DNA from: Rhynchospora pubera
Taxonomy: Eukaryota > Streptophyta > Magnoliopsida > Poales > Cyperaceae
DNA length: 64,000 nt
Assembly: GCA_028095005.1 (NCBI GenBank)
Contig: CM051459.1
Location: 315,768,513-315,832,512 of the forward strand
Reading direction: 5' to 3'
Positions 46,190 through 55,884 of the stretch are shown here, in pieces. The notes under the pieces were generated by a model that saw only the letters and a list, made by a program, of their open reading frames with translations, was not told the origin of the DNA and did not search any database. Position 1 is the first letter of the stretch. Each line of letters starts with the position of its first letter. The translations under genes and the position numbers were made by a program.

Positions 46190-46771
46190 TGATAACCTAC
46201 AATCTAGCTCATAGATCTCAACGAAGAGTTTAGGTAGAGAAGAATAGGAATTTGATCTTTTAATCAATCAGTTTAGTACATGGCGTTTCTTAGTTTACAG
46301 AATGTCTAACCCCCTTTCCCTATAGAGGGGGGTTCCTATTTATAGTCGTCTGGTGGTCCCCCATCGCGTCGGATCTTTTGTGGCCTCCTCGTGTTCTCAT
46401 CTTCCTTATTCAACTGCGACATGAAGGTCGCTGTAACCTCCTTCAACCCCTACATGTTCCTTTCTCGCCTACGACCAACATCCATTCAGGCGAGGCTGAG
46501 TGCGAGGTTGAGTCGAGGCTCTTTGAACGACTATCGTCCGAAAGTCACATAGCATCTCGTGACCGTTACGAAAGGGATATCTATGCTCAGAAACCGTTTC
46601 CTCCTGAGGGCCCACCAGTGAAAACGCCTTTTAACGGTTCCTGACCCCACTCTGAGCGCAACGGCCGCGGGCCCACTCTCATCATAACGGCTCGTGGGCT
46701 CCTCTCTCTAAAAAGGCTTTATACAAGGCTTTTCGTAATTATCAGGCCCGTATCCGGACCTGACCATATCA
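46190..46771 (-). repeat. 3' LTR of Tat element
   Basis: It is 582 bp; on the minus strand it starts TGATATGGTCAGGTCCGG and ends TAGATTGTAGGTTATCA. It differs from 59476-60057 at six positions. A TATAAATA box lies at 46337-46344 (minus). Confidence 0.95.
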
Positions 46772-46790
46772 TTAGCCCTCAAGCTTCTGG
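46772..46790 (-). promoter_or_regulatory. Putative polypurine tract
   Basis: On the minus strand AGAAGCTTGAGGGCTAA ends at the LTR boundary. It is only partly purine, so the call rests mainly on position. Confidence 0.4.
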
Positions 46791-47266
46791 TAAATGTTTG
46801 CATTTTATCAGAAGTTTTTTATGGCAACTTCTAGGTGACTTCATTGGGCATCGGGCGATGTTTGAGCGATTTTGGCTCGTCGTCTTATTCTCTGCGAAGT
46901 CCTCATAATCTGCAAGCCCTCAGGGGGTGTTTGTTGATATCGGAATCCATCCGACGCAGTCGCACAATGATGATGTAACGAGTACCTGAGTCCTCCGGAC
47001 ACAGTCGCACAGTGAGGGTTGGTATCGTCGAGCCCTCATACAATGCTAGAAGAATTATTTGGTGAATTTAATAATATAAAGAAAGAGGGAGGGGGCCACA
47101 AGATCTTCTATAGGGATCCTACAAGATCTTCCCATATAGGGATCCTACAAGAACTTCCCATCATTGCATCTTTGGGGGATCGAATCGCGACGATTTGTCT
47201 TCTCATTGGGATTTGAAAAAGGGATACGCCCTCTTCCAGGCGGGAAAACCGAAGAGACGCGTCTTT
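46791..47266 (+). other. Upstream region of the antisense gene
   Basis: Non-coding sequence between the 3' LTR and the plus-strand TATA box. It has a duplicated 26-bp tract (around TATAGGGATCCTACAAGA, at about 47107 and 47137) and two (C/A)AGTCGCACA(A/G)TGA copies near 46957 and 46998, both possible promoter modules. Confidence 0.4.
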
Positions 47267-47273
47267 TATATAG
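47267..47273 (+). promoter_or_regulatory. TATA box for the antisense gene
   Basis: TATATAG (within TCTTTTATATAGATTC) is followed about 285 bp later by the first ATG (47558). A pyrimidine-rich leader lies between. This would let the gene be transcribed rightward, independently of the LTR promoter. Confidence 0.45.
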
Positions 47274-47557
47274 ATTCAAAACCGTCATTCGTCTCTCTCT
47301 CCACTTCCAGTATATTCACTGTACCCCTGCAGGAGTTTTCTTCTTTCCCTTATTCTTTCCTTTACTCCGGTGAACCCTTCATCCTTGTTTTTCTTCTCTC
47401 CTTCTTCTTCTGTCCTTGCCTGTCGGCGGCTATCGAATATTGGTACTAACCCTTTCTTGTTCTTGCTTTTCTTTCTACCACTTTTGTTTTTGTCGTAGCC
47501 TATTCGCCTTTTCTTACTATCATTTTGCTTAAATCTACTTTGTTGCTTAGTTCCACC

Positions 47558-48920
47558 ATGCCTAAGAAGGTTTTTAGGAGTTCAGACTCTAAGAAAATTA
47601 GGAGTAAATTCCCCCTGTCCAGAGGTTTCGAATCACATCCCTGGATCGAATCGAAAAATAATCAAGTTCAAAAGGAGTTTGGTTTTTGATGATCCAGAGG
47701 AGAGCGAGTTGCATGTGGAAGGAGCGAGTAAACTGGACCGCCCTTTTGAAACTTCAAAGGGAAGGGTGCTCTTCGCTAAATCTGCATGGTGGAGAATACG
47801 CCTACCCTTGTCGCCGTTTCAATGCGCACTTCTCAATATGGTGAAAGTTCCTCCAGGCCAACTTCTTCCTGTCGCCTGGTGTTGCGTCACCTCCTTTGAG
47901 CGTTTGCTTACGGTGAACTTTGCAGACATAGGCTTTAAGGCTAAGGTTACTCCCACTGTGGGGCTATTTGGATATTACTTCAAATTCTGCCGCCATAGCG
48001 AGTTCTGTACCATCAAAACTGTGCGTCGTTTATTCGCCAATAAACCTAGAAAAATAGGCAACTGGGAGGAAAACTTCGCTTTCTGTCGAGGGACCTTGAT
48101 GGACGGGATGGGCGTCTGTTTGGATTGGAACATGACCTCCACTGGGTTCACCAAGGTAGAATTCCCAGAACCTACCGAGGATGAATATGCCATAATAACT
48201 CATCTGGGCAGAACCTCTCAGGGGGGCTACCAATTGTGTTGGGATGGGGGTAGCCCTGTAGCAGATGATCGCACCTTCGCTGAATGCATCGAGCCTGATT
48301 TTGTCGCAGACGAGGAGCTACCCCTACAGCAGCTTAACTATTCCCCTCCTCCTGAAGAGGAAGGGGAAGGATCACCACCGCCAATCGAGTCTCCAACTAC
48401 CAAGGCTCTTCCTGTTACAAAGGCTTCTCCTGTCAAAAAGGCGTCTACTTCCGTCCCCAAGGCCTCTGCTATGTTTAAGATTGCCAAGGGGGGCGGCTCT
48501 AAGGGTTCTAAGCCTGCTTCTTCTCGCACTTCTCAGCATCCGAAAACCGCGCAGACATCTGAGAAAACCCCAGCGAAAAGAGTGTTGGCCGAGGGAGGAT
48601 CGGCGGCAAAGGAAACAAAAAAGAGAAAACGTGCCGAAGGTTCCTCGAAACATTCATCGCCGACTCCCCCAGACTTTCCTGGATCGTCTGTTGGTGGTGA
48701 ATTGGCGATACCTGCCGCGCCAAGACAGACATTCGAAAAAGCATCTGGGAAGACACCTGTTGGTGAAAAATCTGCACCGGCTCACCCTTTCTCTTCTTCC
48801 CAGCGTCGCCTAACTACTCCAGATGATTCCTGGCGCACAGCTCGCGTCAGGAAGATTCATGAAGATGAGAAAGTTTCTCTGCGCCTCCCTGGAATAAACG
48901 TGGATCCTTCCAAGATCCAG
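47558..48920 (+). CDS. Antisense gene in Tat element, exon 1 (Transposase_28-like)
   Basis: The ATG at 47558 (MPKKVFRSSDSKKIRSKF) is out of frame with the main open frame, which is clear from before 47679 to 48920, so the true start needs either an undetected small intron or a repaired frameshift. Protein blocks: RIRLPLSPFQCALLNMVKVP, PPGQLLPVAWCCVTSFERLL, then VTPTVGLFGYYFKFCRHSEF, resembling Pfam Transposase_28 ('putative gypsy type transposon'), followed by a Ser/Pro/Lys-rich linker with a nuclear-signal-like KKRKRAEG near 48630. The exon ends AAGATCCAG|GTTTCA at 48920 in phase 0. Function is unknown; nuclear localisation is inferred. The gene runs opposite to gag-pol, so it needs its own promoter. 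Confidence 0.65.
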
Positions 48921-49002
48921 GTTTCACTCTTTGTTTATCTTGCTCATCCTCGCCGTTCTCTTTTTTTTTTATAAAAAATAACTAAGATGTTTAATTGCGT
49001 AG
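48921..49002 (+). other. Spliceosomal intron in the antisense gene
   Basis: 82 bp, GT at 48921 and GCGTAG at 48997-49002, with a T-rich stretch before the acceptor. Splicing joins ...DPSKIQ to VPRLAASLHRVS in phase 0, while reading through gives a stop at 48972. The intron points against the genomic RNA, so it is never spliced out during retrotransposition, which explains how it can persist. Confidence 0.7.
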
Positions 49003-49881
49003 GTGCCTCGTCTTGCTGCCTCCCTGCATCGCGTGTCTTTGGACTTATGTCCACAAATTAGTAATTCGCTTTCTGGCTTATCAATGGAGGACAAGTTCAT
49101 GAGGATGCATTCTTTACTGATGGAGTTGGGATGTCTCCAGGCGAGTGTCCATGGTCACTCTCGCAAATTCGGAAGTGCTTGGATGAAGTCGTTGTCTTCT
49201 TTGGCGGAAAGGAATGCCAAAATCGACAAAGAGCTTCGCGTGCTTCGTGGAGAGCAAGAATCAGACTGGGGCTTCAAGGTGGATCTGTCGCAGTTCTCTT
49301 TTGCGAACCGCGCTTCTGACGAAGACAAGGCTGAAATGACTGCGTTGTTTGAAAAATTTGCTGCCGCCCAGGATACTCTGCTGGTTCGTGCGCAGACTGC
49401 TGAAGCGGACAAAGATCTGATGTCTGAGACGTTGAGCCGCGCCTCCCGTGTTAATGTTGACCTTCAGAATCAGCTATCTGCCGCGCAAATATCGCTGGAT
49501 CAACGCGACCAACAACTGGAGAAAGCCAAGGAGCTTATTCTTCAACGAGATGGGGCCATATCAGATTGGAAGAAAACATGCGAGAAGGTGGCGCGCCAAG
49601 AGAAAGAGCGAATAGCTGAATTGGCAAAGTTGAAGCTAGCCAATGAGGCTTTGGAACAGAAAACTAAGGAATTACTGGACGAGCTTCAGAAAAAGAACCA
49701 AGAATTGGCTGGCCTTGGTGAAGAGGTGTCTCGGGTAAAGGCCGAAAAGGATCAGCTTGCATCTGAAAAGGATAGGTTGGCGTCTGAGAAGGCCCAGCTT
49801 CATTCAGAAGTTGTCCAGACCTCTTCGCTGTTGCAGGAATCCTCCGTTCGTCTTGCTGAGCTGCAAGCCGAGATAGAGTGA
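49003..49881 (+). CDS. Antisense gene, exon 2 (coiled-coil region)
   Basis: It continues exon 1 in phase. The first 100 residues (LCPQISNSLSGLSMEDKFMR...) look helical; from about 49410 onward there is a long coiled coil (QNQLSAAQISLDQRDQQLEKAK ... KAEKDQLASEKDRLASEKAQ, with a repeated DxLASEK heptad-like motif) suggesting oligomerisation. TGA at 49879-49881 follows ELQAEIE and the same frame then stays open for another 233 codons, so this stop is probably a recent TGG or CGA mutation. I do not recognise a specific family for this part. Confidence 0.6.
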   Translation: MPRLAASLHRVSLDLCPQISNSLSGLSMEDKFMRMHSLLMELGCLQASVHGHSRKFGSAWMKSLSSLAERNAKIDKELRVLRGEQESDWGFKVDLSQFSFANRASDEDKAEMTALFEKFAAAQDTLLVRAQTAEADKDLMSETLSRASRVNVDLQNQLSAAQISLDQRDQQLEKAKELILQRDGAISDWKKTCEKVARQEKERIAELAKLKLANEALEQKTKELLDELQKKNQELAGLGEEVSRVKAEKDQLASEKDRLASEKAQLHSEVVQTSSLLQESSVRLAELQAEIE

Positions 49882-50583
49882 TTGAAGTCTCTCCCTGCCA
49901 CTTCCAAAGGCAAAGAAGTTCGTACTGATAAGGGAGAAGTCCGCTCGTCCCATGACTTTCTTCAGGCATTCCTTCAATCCACAGGTGCCCAAGCTGCAGC
50001 TACCCGCCTCGTTTGCGGGGGTCTTCATTACATGTTGAAGTTGAAATGTGATCAGCTGCGTCAGTATTACCCATTTACCCGAGAGGAGTTTGGGATTATG
50101 GACCCTGCGCCAGAGCCTGACGTCGCCCTATCGCAGTGTCGTTGGGATGAGGAAAGTGGTGATCTTATTTGTCAAGATGAGGAGGGTGACCGAGTGGTTG
50201 AGTTAGGTATGGAAGTAACGAAGCCTCTCTTGACTCCTCGCTACCCCTGGTCGAGCTCTGGCGCTGTTTGGCCCGCAGACATAACTCGTCCTTCTAGGGA
50301 GGAGGTTGAAGCCGAAGATGAAGACGAGGAAGGCTCTGACGAGGAGAGGTCTGCGGGGGTAAACACCTTTGGGGAGGCTGGGCCTGTTGCCGAGTTAGCT
50401 GAAGATCTTGCTCGCCTTTCCCCGCATCATGCCGAGGGGGCAGGGTCACTGAACATTTCCGAGCAATTTGACCAGATGATGAACGAACAAAGGGAGTATA
50501 ACTTGCTCCATCCAGATCTCCAGCTAAGTGATTTTAGTCTCCCTGGTGGTTCTTTAGGCGGTGATGTAGATGGAGAGCCATGA
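49882..50583 (+). pseudogene. Antisense gene, C-terminal part after an in-frame stop
   Basis: It is in the same frame as exon 2, directly after the TGA. It encodes a helical block (HDFLQAFLQSTGAQAAATRL, HYMLKLKCDQLRQYYPF), a strongly acidic stretch (EVEAEDEDEEGSDEERSAG) and a conserved tail ending DFSLPGGSLGGDVDGEP, with TGA at 50581. Without an internal ATG near its start it is probably not made separately. The acidic stretch could be an interaction or activation region, which is speculation. Confidence 0.55.
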
Positions 50584-51535
50584 GTTTTTGTTCCATGTTT
50601 CATCATTTGTTGTTTACTGTTCCGTGTCTCATCGTTTGTTGTATGCTATTATGTAAACGTGAACCTTTTGGATTATGGTATTTTCTTTAAAAGACTTATC
50701 TCGTGCGACTCGATTATATGACTGTTTTGTTGCTGTTTGTTGGATTATGTAATTGCTTTGTTATTACTTGTTGTCTTTGCGACTTGTTGTTGCATAAGTA
50801 AGTCCAGATTTTGACGATAAACATCATATAGTAGAACGAAGGGAGCGGCGAAGTTAATGCGCGAGACAAGATTTGAATAATCGAGTTGTTGTAGGGCTTG
50901 GTATGGAAGTAACGAAGCATCTTTTAACTCCTCGCTACCCTTGGTCAAGATCAGGCACCGCCTGGCCCTCGGACATAGTTCGCCCTTCTAGAGAAGAGAT
51001 TGAGGCCGAAGACGAAGATGGGGATGGGTCTGACGAGGAGAGGTCTGCAGGAGTGACTATCTTTGGGGAGGCTGGGCCCATTGCCGAGTTGGCTGAAGAT
51101 CTTGCTCGCCTTTCTCCTGGCCATTCGCAAGATCCAAGTCATGAAGAAGGGGCAAGGTCGCTTAATATTTCGGAACAGTTTGATCGGATGATGGACGAGA
51201 CCAGGGAGTATAATTTGCTTCATCCAGATCTTCAACTTAGTGATTTTAGTCTCCCTGGAGGCTCCTTAGGTGGCGATGCGGATGGAGAGCCGTGAGATAC
51301 TACTCCATGTTTAATCATTTGTTGTATGTTATTATGTAAATGTAAACCTTTTGGATTATGGTACTTTCTTTAGAAGACTTATCTCTTGCGACTTGATTAT
51401 ATCATTGCTTTGTTGTTGTTTGTTGTTGTTGCGACTTGGCATTGCATAGGTAAGTCAGGATTTTGACGGTAAGTATCATATAGTAGAAACGAGGGAAACG
51501 ACGAAGTTAATGCGCAAGACAAGGCTTGTACTCAT
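50190..51535 (+). repeat. Tandem duplication (period 693 bp) of the antisense gene's 3' end
   Basis: 50190-50882 and 50883-51535 are diverged copies covering the last 125 or so codons plus the 3' flank. Marker pairs 693 bp apart include GGTATGGAAGTAACGAAG (50206 and 50899). The second copy keeps an open frame (50873-51295) ending GGDADGEP. Confidence 0.85.
50873..51295 (+). pseudogene. Duplicated C-terminal segment of the antisense gene
   Basis: This 140-codon open frame lacks a natural start and copies the acidic C-terminus (GMEVTKHLLTPRYPWSRSG..., EIEAEDEDGDGSDEERSAG, DFSLPGGSLGGDADGEP). Compared with 50206-50583 it carries a short insertion (GHSQDPSHEE). That the frame stays open despite divergence suggests it was once selected, perhaps as an alternative last exon. 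Confidence 0.6.
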
Positions 51536-52857
51536 TATGAAATGTAAGCAAGAATGCATGTTTGATAAAAGTAGGAAAATCGACGATGTTAGGGCGCTGA
51601 GTGCGACGAAAACATAACATAGCGTAGACAAAGTTTGAAAAGAAAAGGAGCACATTCAGGCCGTAATTTAAAAGAAGAAAATGATGTATGAACAGGCTTG
51701 AACTCATTATATTCCATAAAAGTACATCATATCATATCTTAGGTGATACATGCCTAACGAGGCTAAGGGATGTTGACTTTCTTTCCTAACTAAAGGGGGG
51801 GCGAGGAGTCATTGCACATAAGGGATGTTGTCTTTCTTTTGTCCCTATGACTCCCCTTTTATCGTGATGGAGGTCGACTGGAGAGCTACTCTCTTCTACC
51901 ATCACGCTTGAAGACGACGCTGCGTTGGACTGGGCTCCTTTGGTTATGTAGAAAGTGTGCATCACCGCGACATTTATTGGCGTCGAAGTTGATACCTCCT
52001 TTGACGAGGTGTCTGCGGCGATCTTGCTCCTTCCTCTCCAAAGGGAATGACCCCTGATATAAGCTTGCCCTCTCTCTCGCGCCGAGCATTCCCCATCTGT
52101 CGTTGATGGTTGGCGATCGGCTATTCGAGGGCGACCTCTAATTTAGATATGGTAAGGTCGCCTTCATTGGGGGGCCAAGCTTGCAATAACGCTCTGTCAC
52201 CGTCGTCGTCTTCGTTTATGTGGGTTTGAAACGGCTGAGTTTTGTTATTTTCATTTACTCTCGGCTCCGCCGCCCAAATCCACTCGACGGATGTCTTGCT
52301 TGCGCACACGGTCAAGCAAGGCTACCCGCCGATAGGGAAGGTTTAGTATACAACTGGAGGGATTTTACCTCAGCTGCTCTACTATACCTTCCCGGACTCA
52401 TCAGCTGCTTTACTATACCTTCTGTCCTTTTCTCTCTCTCTCTCTCTTTTTTTTTCTTTATTTTTGGCCATTTTTACTCAATCTCTTGTTTGTGTTTGCT
52501 TTGTTTTTTGTCTTTCTTAAGGAAGAAAGAAGGTGTTTGAGATCTTGGGAAGAGGGAAAAGGAATGGAGGCTCTTGGGATGAAAATCTTTGTGGGGTAAC
52601 CCCCCTATTTATAGGTGTCCCGGCACCGACAATGGTGGGCCCCCTCTTGTCATGTTGAAATAAATGCGAGATTGAACGTATTAAATGCTGGATAGGAATT
52701 GTGGCCCGAGGTAGTTGGGTTGTATCCTTAAATTTCGCCGTGTATGTCGGGAAACAAATATTTGCTTCTTTGATGAAATGGCTTTACTAAATTTGGATAA
52801 ATTCGTATGTATGACCGACTACTCGAATCTTAGGATTAATGTTGGCCAAAGTTACTG
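51536..52857. other. Non-coding 3' region of the Tat element
   Basis: No gene recognised. It contains a CT microsatellite (about 52431-52450), a duplicated CAGCTG(C)T(C/T)TACTATACCTTC segment (52372 and 52400), and on the minus strand a TATAAATAGGGGGG box at about 52605-52616 that resembles the LTR promoter. Confidence 0.5.
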
Positions 52858-53600
52858 GCGACGGATAATGTCTGTTTTGACGGCGCGACTGTCGTTTGTT
52901 ATATGGCAGATTGGGAATGTCCATGCGGCTGATGTATGTCGTGCTAGGAGATTGCGCATGGCTATGCGGCTAAGGTCTGTTGTGATGACAGACTGCGCAT
53001 GGCTATGCAGCTAAGGTCTGTTGTGATGGCAGACTGCGCATGGCTATGCGGCTAAGGTCTGTTGTGATGGCAGACTGCGCATGGTTATGCGGCTAAGGTC
53101 TGTTGTGATGGCAGACTGCGCATGGTTATGCGGCTAAGGTCTGTTGTGATGGCAGACTGCGCATGGTTATGCGGCTAAGGTCTGTTGTGATGGCAGACTG
53201 CGCATGGTTATGCGGCTAAGGTCTGTTGTGATGGCAGACTGCGACGGATAATGTCTGTTTTGACGGCGCGGCTGTCGTTTGTTATATGGCAGATTGGGAA
53301 TGGCCATGCGGCTGATGTATGTCGTGCTAGCAGATTGCGCATGGCTATGCGGCTAAGGTCTGTTGTGATGACAGACTGCGCATGGCTATGCGGCTAAGGT
53401 CTGTTGTGATGGCAGACTGCGCATGGCTATGCGGCTAAGGTCTGTTGTGATAGCAGACTGCGCATGGTTATGCGGCTAAGGTCTGTTGTGATGGCAGACT
53501 GCGCATGGTTGTGCGGCTAACGTCTGTTTGATGGCAGACTGCGCATGGCTATGCGGCTATGGTCTGTTGTGATGGCAGACTGCGCATGGTTGTGCGGCGA
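52858..53600 (+). repeat. Higher-order tandem repeat (41-bp units in a 383-bp supra-unit)
   Basis: The basic unit is 41 bp (GACTGCGCATGG(C/T)TATGCGG then CTAAGGTCTGTTGTGATGGCA). Two blocks of seven units are each preceded by the same leader of about 100 bp starting GCGACGGATAATGTCTGTTT (52858 and 53241), so the period of the supra-unit is 383 bp. Units vary slightly (GGCTAT/GGTTAT/GGTTGT), and the same variant order recurs partly in both blocks. Tandem repeats in 3' regions of Tat-lineage elements are known seeds of satellite DNA. Confidence 0.92.
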
Positions 53601-53898
53601 AAGTCTTGCCATAGTGTAAGTAATTCACGAAAAATTTATAACGATGAATTCCAAAGTAACGACAATTTTGCGCTCTGGAGAGAAAACATTTCACTGAATT
53701 TGGCAAAGTACACTTTGATATGCAGATTGGGTACAAAGTTCCCTTCATTGTGTTACATTGCCTAAAGAGAAATTAAACAGCATGCAAAAAGGTACAAATT
53801 TTAACTAATTTAATCCTAAGGTTGCTTCACTTCATCCCTGGAGGCCTATGCTACGGTACTTGTCCATCGAAGTCAATTGCTTGGGGGGGTGTCGCTGA

Positions 53899-54348
53899 TC
53901 ACTTGTAAAATTTACGCAGATGAACAGCGTTCCAGGCATTGGGAAGGTCGCGCCCTGCTAGGTCTTGCAACCTGTACGCTCGCCCTTCTATGGACCGAGT
54001 CACAATGAAAGGGCCATCCCAAGCGGGATCAAGCTTTCCGATGTGTTTCCCAGTTGCTTCCACACTCCTCAATACCCAATCACCAGGTTGGAAGTGTTTT
54101 GGGGCGATCTTTTTGTCGAAGTTTTTGCGCATCTTTCGCTGATATTCGGCCATCCTTGCGCGCGCTTCCTCGCGTAGCTCATAAATCGCTTCCAGTTCCA
54201 CTAACTTTTTCTCATTGTTTTTGGTCCACTCATAAGCGATGGTGCGCAATGTGGGCTGCATGATTTCCATGGGGGTGACAGCCTCCATTCCATATACCAT
54301 GGCGAAGGGGGATCGCCCAGTTGCAGTTCTTGGGGTGGTGTTGTAAGA
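53899..54348 (-). pseudogene. Tat pol: integrase C-terminal part
   Basis: The frame after TAG at 54349-54351 continues SYNTTPRTATGRSPFAMVYG, then the helical region (ARARMAEYQRKMRKNFDKK) and a chromatin/DNA-binding C-terminal part (PGDWVLRSVEATGKHIGKLDPAWDGPF) ending HLRKFYK and a stop at 53899-53901. TAG replaces a codon that is Trp in related elements (LW.YRTT), a TGG->TAG change. It forms the end of the polyprotein. Confidence 0.8.
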
Positions 54349-55884
54349 CTATAGGATCTCATCAAGGAAGTCGGGCCATGCTCCCTTGCTGCCCTCAACC
54401 TTCTTCTTAAGTCCTTCCAATATGGTTCGATTGGAAACTTCAGCCAATCCATTGGTTTGAGGGTGACTGACTGAAGAGAAGAGAGAAAGTATTCCGAACC
54501 CTTCACACATATCTTGAAATGGCGCGCCTGTGAACTGTCGACCATTGTCAGATATGATGGTATGAGGTATGCCATAACGATAGACGATGTTGTGCTTGAC
54601 AAAGTTAGCTATCTGTGGAGAGGTTATCAAGGCAAGTGGTTTTGCTTCTATCCACTTGGTGAAGTACTCGACCGCCACGACCAAGAAGCGCAGGTTTGCT
54701 CTTGCTGTCGGGAAGGGGCCCAGTATATCTATTCCCCATACATCAAAAGGCCAGGGACTTGCAATGGTGTTCAGGGAGGCGGGAGGCCTTCGTGAAACAC
54801 GAGAATGGTATTGGCATCGTTCACACCGTCGCACGATGTCGATCGTGTCTTTTCTCATGGTTGGCCAGAAATAGCTCTCCCTTTCGATGCGCCTGTCAAC
54901 GGTGTAAGGGCTTTGATGGCTGCCACATATGCCACCATGCACCTCATCAATCAGTTTTCTGCCTTGCGATTCACTGATGCAAACGAGCCAGGGCTTACGA
55001 TATCCCTTTTTCAATAATTCTCCCTCCAAGATGGTAAACTCGGGTGCCCATCTCTTAATTCTTCGCGCAGCAAGTTTGTCCGCTGGTAACTGTCCTGTGG
55101 TTAGATAGTCCCAGATGGGAGTATACCATTCAAGCTGGGCACTGATTGGCAAGACTTTGGGTTCCGTCGCTGTAATGCAAGCTTCAGGTATTTCCATGAT
55201 GGTAATAGGTGTCTCGCTGCTCATGTCCGATCCCTTTGCTAGCTTGGACAAAGCGTCTGCGATTCCATTCATTCCCCGCGGGACATGTTCGATCATGGCT
55301 TCTTCAAATGTCGCTAGGACCTCTTTGGCCTTCTCTAAGTATTTTGCCAGGGTCGGGTCGTGTACCTCGTATTGCCCATTGATCTGGTGTACTACGAGCT
55401 GGGAGTCCATGTACACCCTGACTTTAGTCGCACCAACTGCCTCTACCAGCCGCAGACCCGCAATCAACGCTTCATACTCAACCATATTATTAGTGACAGG
55501 GAAGGTTATGTGAATGGCGTAATAAAAGATTTCTCCTTTGGGTCCTTTGATCTGTACTCCGAGGCCCGACCCCCGTTCAGAGGCGGCGCCATCGACATGA
55601 ACATGCCACAAAGCCTCCTGATCCCTTTTTTCTGTCCTTCCTGTACTTTCCACCACAAAGTCAGCCAGCACTTGTCCCTTGTATGCTGCTTTAGGCAAAA
55701 AAGAAATTTCGAATTCTAATAACTCCACTGCCCATTTTAAGAGTCGCCCCGATACATCAAGATTACCTAAAGCCTTTTTCAAGGGAAGATCGCTGATCAC
55801 TTTAATCGGGTGTGCCTGGAAATAGGGGCGCAGTTTTCTGGCTGCAATGAGTACGGCAAAAGCGCCCTTCTCAACTGTTGAGTA
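54349..55884 (-). pseudogene. Tat pol: dual RNase H end and integrase
   Basis: The frame continues after TGA at 55885-55887. It contains the end of the first RNase H, the archaeal-like second RNase H (HVDGAASERGSGLG; YMDSQLVVHQING; HVPRGMNGIADALSKLA), the integrase HHCC zinc site (HGGICGSHQ ... CERCQYH), and the catalytic core with Asp in WGIDILGPFP, Asp in IISDNGRQF and Glu in NGLAEVSNR. The integrase triad is thus intact in this copy, but the frame ends at TAG 54349-54351. The gene is on the strand transcribed from the LTR at the right end. Confidence 0.88.

Noticed and set aside
46378..46644. 88-codon plus-strand frame in both Tat LTRs (also 59664-59930)
   Set aside because: It lies antisense in the U3 region, has no domain and is present twice only because LTRs are duplicated.
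48265..48813. Leu/Arg-rich 182-codon frame overlapping the antisense gene
   Set aside because: Off-frame shadow of the Ser/Pro/Lys-rich linker; composition follows from codon shift.
52917..53600. CRISPR-like array of 41-bp repeats
   Set aside because: The units are contiguous without unique spacers, lie inside a plant retrotransposon, and form a higher-order tandem repeat.
54514..55719. Several plus-strand frames opposite Tat pol
   Set aside because: Antisense shadows of the integrase and RNase H coding strand; the same shadows recur opposite the sister fragment at 4153-5247.
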